Source: Ascochyta rabiei (taxonomy: Eukaryota > Ascomycota > Dothideomycetes > Pleosporales > Didymellaceae). From it: a stretch of DNA of 64,000 nucleotides. The stretch covers positions 1,302,001 through 1,366,000 of the forward strand of contig NC_082422.1 in assembly GCF_004011695.2 (NCBI RefSeq). Reading direction: 5' to 3'. The notes below the pieces were generated by a model. The model was not told the DNA's origin and ran no database searches. It saw nothing but the letters and a program-made list of their open reading frames with translations. How positions within the stretch are numbered: position 1 is the first letter of the stretch; the number at the start of each line of letters is the position of its first letter. Made by a program: the position numbers and the translations under genes. Of this stretch, positions 59,578 to 64,000 are shown one piece after another.

Positions 59578-62500
59578 CTACAACTGTAGTAAACTAGGCC
59601 ACTTTGCTAGGGACTACTAGATAAATAAGGTTTACTGCTAGTTAAATGTACTTACCTGTAATTGTAATAACATAGATGTTAGTAAATAGCAAATTCTTAC
59701 TAACAACATTAGACAAATGCTAGAAGACCTAGAGTCTAGTCCTAAGGACGATAACAACTGTATTGTACCTCTAATTTGTGTAGCAACACCTTACTAGAAC
59801 GCCTGGACAGGTAAGGAGCTAGGACGTCTTTTCTACAGCAACATTATCGCCTATAAGGAAACAGCATATTATTAGCAAAAGATAGATAACCTACTAGACA
59901 CATTAGGACAAAGGTTTAGCTAAAGTAGTGTAAAGGCAACACGCAAACAAGAACGCATAGCTTAACAACGCCGGAAGCGTAACAATAAAGAAGCCTACTA
60001 CTAAATATGTTAAGAACTTGTTAGTCCTATAGAAGGAACTAAAATTGCAGAAATAACACTAGAACTCTAACAGCTCGTTTATTAGTTTAGAAAAGAAATT
60101 AACAATAGCAGCTAGTTAATTAATAACCTAGAAGAAGCTAAAGACTAGCTTTAGTGTAATAAAGAAACATAGCTTAGCCTAGAACGTATGCGGAAGTAGA
60201 AAGAAGAACTACTAATAATTAGCCTATAACTACAGTATATCCTAGACTACTAAAATCTAAAATATAGAAACCTTATATAGACTGTATACACTAAAGACAA
60301 ATTTATAATCTACTATAATAAGAAGCTTAGTGCTAGATAGTTTCTGGCACAATAAGGCCTCTGTTGTAACTAATAGTACTAGTGTTACAATAACCTGTGT
60401 AAACTTTATCTTATTAACAAATACTAGAAAACACACTTCTCTAGCACAGATAACCTATAGGACACGATACAAATACAGCTAGTAGTTAATAGAAGTTGCT
60501 ATAACGCACACTAGTAGAACTGCCTTAACGCACATTGTAAGAAGCATTCCAGTACTAAGGAGTTTAAAGGGTTTAGTAACAAGGGGACTTTATTAGGCTA
60601 GCGCCTACAAGCCCTAGGGATCGATCTATTAATAGCATTAGGAATAACTATCTTATTAAGCTACCTATTAAACTAAATAGGGTAGCCTAAACAGCACTCT
60701 TAGACTTAGGAGCATAAGTAAGTTATATATCTAGAACAGCAAAATAGCAAGCTAGACTTAGATTATATTATAAGGAGGACCCTTACTTACTCTAAGTAGC
60801 TAATAAAGAACTTATGCTAGATAAACTACTAATTATATTTAAAATAATAGCAGTACCCCTACAGATACAGGGGCACTATAAGGAAATAAACCTAGATATC
60901 TTTGCAAAGGCTACGCACAATGTTATACTAGGACTTCTCTAGTTATAAATACACAACCTAAAGATAGACTAGGCATAAGAAAGACTTTTAATAAAAGGAT
61001 GTAAACGCAGCACTAATGTATCTACGCCTACAGAGCGCACGCAGCAGCTAGTAGATAAGAAGGAGATTATTAATGTCTCTTTAACACATAAGATGTGCTA
61101 AGATAGAGCAGTTAACTCTGTAGATGCTAAACGCCCTATAGATTACAAAGCAAGAGTTAAGGAGGAGAAGAGTGCACCTCCTGCTATCTCTAACATTTAC
61201 AGACAGTATGCAGAGATATTTAGAGAAGAGCTTACAGCAAAAGCCCTGCCTAAGCATTAACCTTAAGATTATAAGATTAGGCTCTAGAAAAGAAAGCTAC
61301 TAAATTTTAGGCTGTTATATTAGTTATTAAAAAAGGAACATAAAGTACTTTATAAGTATATTAAGGAGAACCTTAAGAAGGGATTTATTAGAAGATTAGA
61401 ATTACCTAAAGGGTACTAAATCATGTTTATCCTAAGAAGGATAGCAATCTACAACCTTGTATTAAATTTTGAAAGTTTAATAAAATTACTATTAAGAACT
61501 GCTACCTGTTCCTAAATATTACAGAGTTCTAGGACTAGCTAGCAGGAGCTTAGTACTTTACAGCGTTAGACTTACAAGGCGCGTACAACCTTATACGCAT
61601 AAAGAAAAAAAAAGAAGACAATAGTAATTAGGATATTATATAGTTAGACTCTATAAGTACCTTATTGTCCTATTTAGTCTAACAAACACACTAGCAAAAT
61701 GCTAGGAGTTAATTAACAATATCCTAAGAGCACACCTTAACAGAACTGTAGTAGCGTACCTAGACAATATCATAGTGTATTTAAGGACACTAGAGGAGCA
61801 CAAACAACACGTTATAGAAGTGCTAGAATGCCTAAAGCAGGCAGACCTACAGCTTAAACCTAACAAGTGCAAATAGTATAAGGAGGAAGTTAAATTCCTA
61901 GGGTATATTAAAGGACAACACAATGTGAGGATAAGTCTAACAAAGGTAGAAGTAGTTAAAACCTAGCAGACGCTAAAACCAGTTTAACCAATCTAGAAAT
62001 TCTTAGGATTTGTTAACTTGAACTAACGCTTTATTATGGACTACTTTAAGATTTTAATCCTGCTAATAAAGATTACGCAGAAGGATACGCTATTTAAGTG
62101 GGGATAAGAACAGAATAATATGTTTAAGGCACTTAAGTAAGCCTATATTACACCTCCTATATTTAATCCATTTTACAGCAGCAAATAAATATATATAGAG
62201 ACTAATGCCTAAGATCTTACATTAGGCGCATGTATTACATAAGAAAAAGATAGACTATAGCACCCTATTGCGTACTACCTACATAAGCTCTTAGGACCTA
62301 AAAAACGCTATAATATGCAAAATAAAGAATTACTTATAATTGTATTAGCTCTAGAACATTAGCAACCATATACAGAAAGCTGCTTAGAACTTTCTATCTA
62401 CACTAACTATAAGAACCTAGTAGACTTTACTACTACTAAGGTCTTAGATTTATAATAAGTACGTTAGTCTTAAATACTTATGTAATATAAATTCAAGATA

Positions 62501-63216
62501 TTGTATAAACTAGGCAAGGACAATAGCAGAGCTAACGTACTTAGCTAATAACATAACCTTACTAGAGAAAAAAAAATTAACAAGTTCGCAGTATTAGGAA
62601 TTAATAATAATAGGTTACTTAGACTATTGCAGTAACTAAACAATATAATGCAAATTAAAAACAAACAGCGCATTACATTAGATGTACTAGAGGAATTTTA
62701 GGACAAAGCTATAGCTAATTACTACAATAACCTACTATACAGACACCTTAGAATTACACACACAATAGAACTTATTAAGTAATAATGTAAGTTTAGTAAT
62801 ATAAAGAACAAGGTTACTAAGTATATTAAGAACTATGTTAACTGTTAACCAAATAAATATAGTACATAAGCAAAATATAGAGAAATATAGGTAATAGAGC
62901 TGCCTACAGCACTATAGACAAACATTACAATATATTTTATTACACGGCTGTGTTATAGGCTCAGACCTTGTCTGAGCCTTAAGCGAGACGGGACGGTTAC
63001 GTGTTCTACAGACATATTAGAAGGACACGCGACGTGCTACCTCCTTAAGAGATACAATACCATATCGACCCTTATTGCATCCTACCCTAAGGCCAGTCCA
63101 TAACAAGCTGCCTATCTTAAGAGACCTAGTAACTAGATACACCTACGACTTAATCTTTGTTATAGTTTACAGATTTACTAAGTACACTAAGATAATACTG
63201 TTTTAACATAGTTATA
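59578..63216 (+). mobile_element. Second Gypsy-A copy (5'-truncated, heavily decayed)
   Basis: Homologous to Gypsy-A from its zinc knuckle (about 29,407) to the middle of integrase (about 33,047), in the same orientation. Mutation is much heavier: most TGG, CAG and CAA codons are now TAG/TAA, the zinc-knuckle Cys/Gly codons are changed, and small indels shift frames. About 180 bp corresponding to 29,650-29,830 is missing. RT is still recognisable near 61,720-61,780 (RTVVAYLDNIIVY). It is interrupted at 62951-63105 by a solo LTR and ends at 63216 where a Fot1-like transposon begins. Confidence 0.85.
62951..63105. mobile_element. 155-bp solo LTR (or tiny LTR element) inserted in integrase
   Basis: Comparison with the intact Gypsy-A integrase shows an insertion of 155 bp, TGTTATAGGCTC to CAGTCCATAACA, with inverted ends TGTTAT/ATAACA. 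It is flanked by GGCTG (62946-62950) and AGCTG (63106-63110), a 5-bp target duplication with one transition. It has no coding content and retains many CpG and TCA/CCA sites, so it arrived after the host copy was hypermutated or is too short to be targeted. Confidence 0.75.
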
Positions 63217-64000
63217 ACGTACCCTACAGACGAAAGAATTAACAGGCAAGAGAATCACTTTTGCTAAGCCCCTACCAAACCACCCTTTACATAATAATGC
63301 CTTCTTAACAACACTTTCTAGACGCGTTAAAAGAAGCTTAGATACAGCTTGCGCTCTAGGCTCTTAAATAAGACGCAACTCTCTCTTAGCAACGCGCTGC
63401 TGCTATCTACAGAGTTCCTTAAGCTATACTAAGTAAGTAACACACAGAATAACCTTTACACGCTAATTCTATAGCTAACTTACAGAAGCTAGACAATAAT
63501 AAGAAAAAGGTAATTATTAAATATGTCCTTAAGCTAGACGCGTAAGGATTTTCCCCTTAGCTCTTAGATATAGCTACTATAGCTAATTCTTTGCGCGCTA
63601 AGCATAATCTAGGCCCTATTAGCACAAACTAGCCTAGTATGTTTATTAAGCAACACCTAGGGCTTAAAGTTAAGTTTAATTACAAGTATAACTATAAGAG
63701 AGCCCTCTGTAAGGATCCTAAGGTTCTGTAGGGCTAGTTTAGCTTAGTAGTAAATGTTAAAGCTAAGTATAGCATCTAGAATAAAGACATATATAACTTT
63801 CACAAAACAGGCTTTATAATAGGCTAGATCTTCCTAGAAGTAGTTGTTATAGCTTTAGAACAACAAGGTTAGCTAAAGGCAGTCTAGCTAGGCAACTGTA
63901 AGTGGGCTACAGCTATAGTAGGCATTAATGCTAAAGGATAGGCTATTCTAGCCTTTCTTATCTTTAAGGCCTACTACTACCTCTCTGCCTGGTATAAAGA
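63217..64000 (+). pseudogene. Fot1/pogo-like DNA transposon, 5' part of transposase
   Basis: At 63217, right after a TA dinucleotide in the Gypsy-A homology, unrelated sequence starts (ACGTACCCTACAGACG, a likely terminal inverted repeat). The plus strand encodes a stop-peppered transposase of the Fot1/pogo (Tc1-mariner superfamily) kind: a CENP-B-type HTH (ANSIANLQKLDNNKKKVII, MFIKQHLGLKVKFNY), then YNFHKTGF where the catalytic FDETGF box should be (the first Asp is now His), then CKWATAIVGINAKG and FKAYYYLSAWY. The 3' part and right inverted repeat lie beyond the window. Mutated and inactive here. Confidence 0.8.

Noticed and set aside
20100..64000. A giant cargo-carrying mobile element (Starship-like) spanning the block
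   Set aside because: No tyrosine recombinase/DUF3435 captain gene or cargo genes were seen; all recognisable coding relics belong to individually delimited retroelements or a Fot1-like transposon.

Overview
The window looks like a filamentous ascomycete chromosome, most likely a dothideomycete (Pleosporales-type) genome with two compartments. About 20 kb of ordinary GC-balanced genic DNA abuts about 44 kb of AT-rich, hypermutated, nested transposons. Support: short GT-AG introns (43-61 bp) with CTGAC/CTAAC-like branch sites, fungal families (ABC-B multidrug transporter, GMC oxidoreductase, DHA-type MFS, a DUF7136-like secreted protein, a SAT4/rhodopsin-like membrane protein), and retroelements full of TAG/TAA stops made by C-to-T (RIP-like) mutation.

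Left part (1-20,100): a decayed secreted-protein gene (-, 495-1522), a gene relic (2283-2675), a five-exon full-length ABC transporter (+, 4473-8550), a truncated SAT4-like gene tail-to-tail with it (-, 8563-9007), a secreted GMC oxidoreductase (+, 11081-12977), a nonsense-riddled DUF7136-like gene (15264-15950), and a three-exon MFS transporter (+, 18312-19953). Two efflux pumps and an oxidoreductase would suit a metabolite or detoxification neighbourhood, but no backbone synthase is present.

Right part (20,464-64,000): a nested stack of retroelements resolved from LTR pairs and target-site duplications. Copia-A (+, 21,073-58,790) is split by Copia-B (-, 22,859-47,105, TSD atagt) and by Gypsy-C (-, 49,754-57,941, TSD taaat). 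Copia-B is split by Gypsy-B (-, 23,910-42,961, TSD ctaa). Gypsy-B is split by a 637-bp TRIM (26,768-27,404, TSD ttagg) and by a chromodomain gypsy, Gypsy-A (+, 28,023-35,013, TSD tatag). To the right lie a GC-rich unmutated island, a Gypsy-B-type LTR, a second badly decayed Gypsy-A copy hit by a 155-bp solo LTR (TSD rgctg), and the 5' part of a Fot1/pogo-like DNA transposon that runs off the window.

Most notable: (1) Gypsy-B carries, between integrase and 3' LTR, a large extra ORF whose relic shows an HxD...H...R pattern like 2-oxoglutarate/Fe(II) dioxygenases; (2) the hypermutation strongly prefers a pyrimidine 5' of the mutated C (YCR to YTR), sparing most ACA/GCA/ACG/GCG; (3) the TRIM carries pol III A-box and B-box-like sequences straddling its LTR/internal junction; (4) the chromodomain gypsy has a nearly open antisense ORF for a CxxC plus coiled-coil protein; (5) a 45-bp palindrome recurs in three places in two different retroelements. 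All coordinates and splice sites come from reading by eye; no searches were run.
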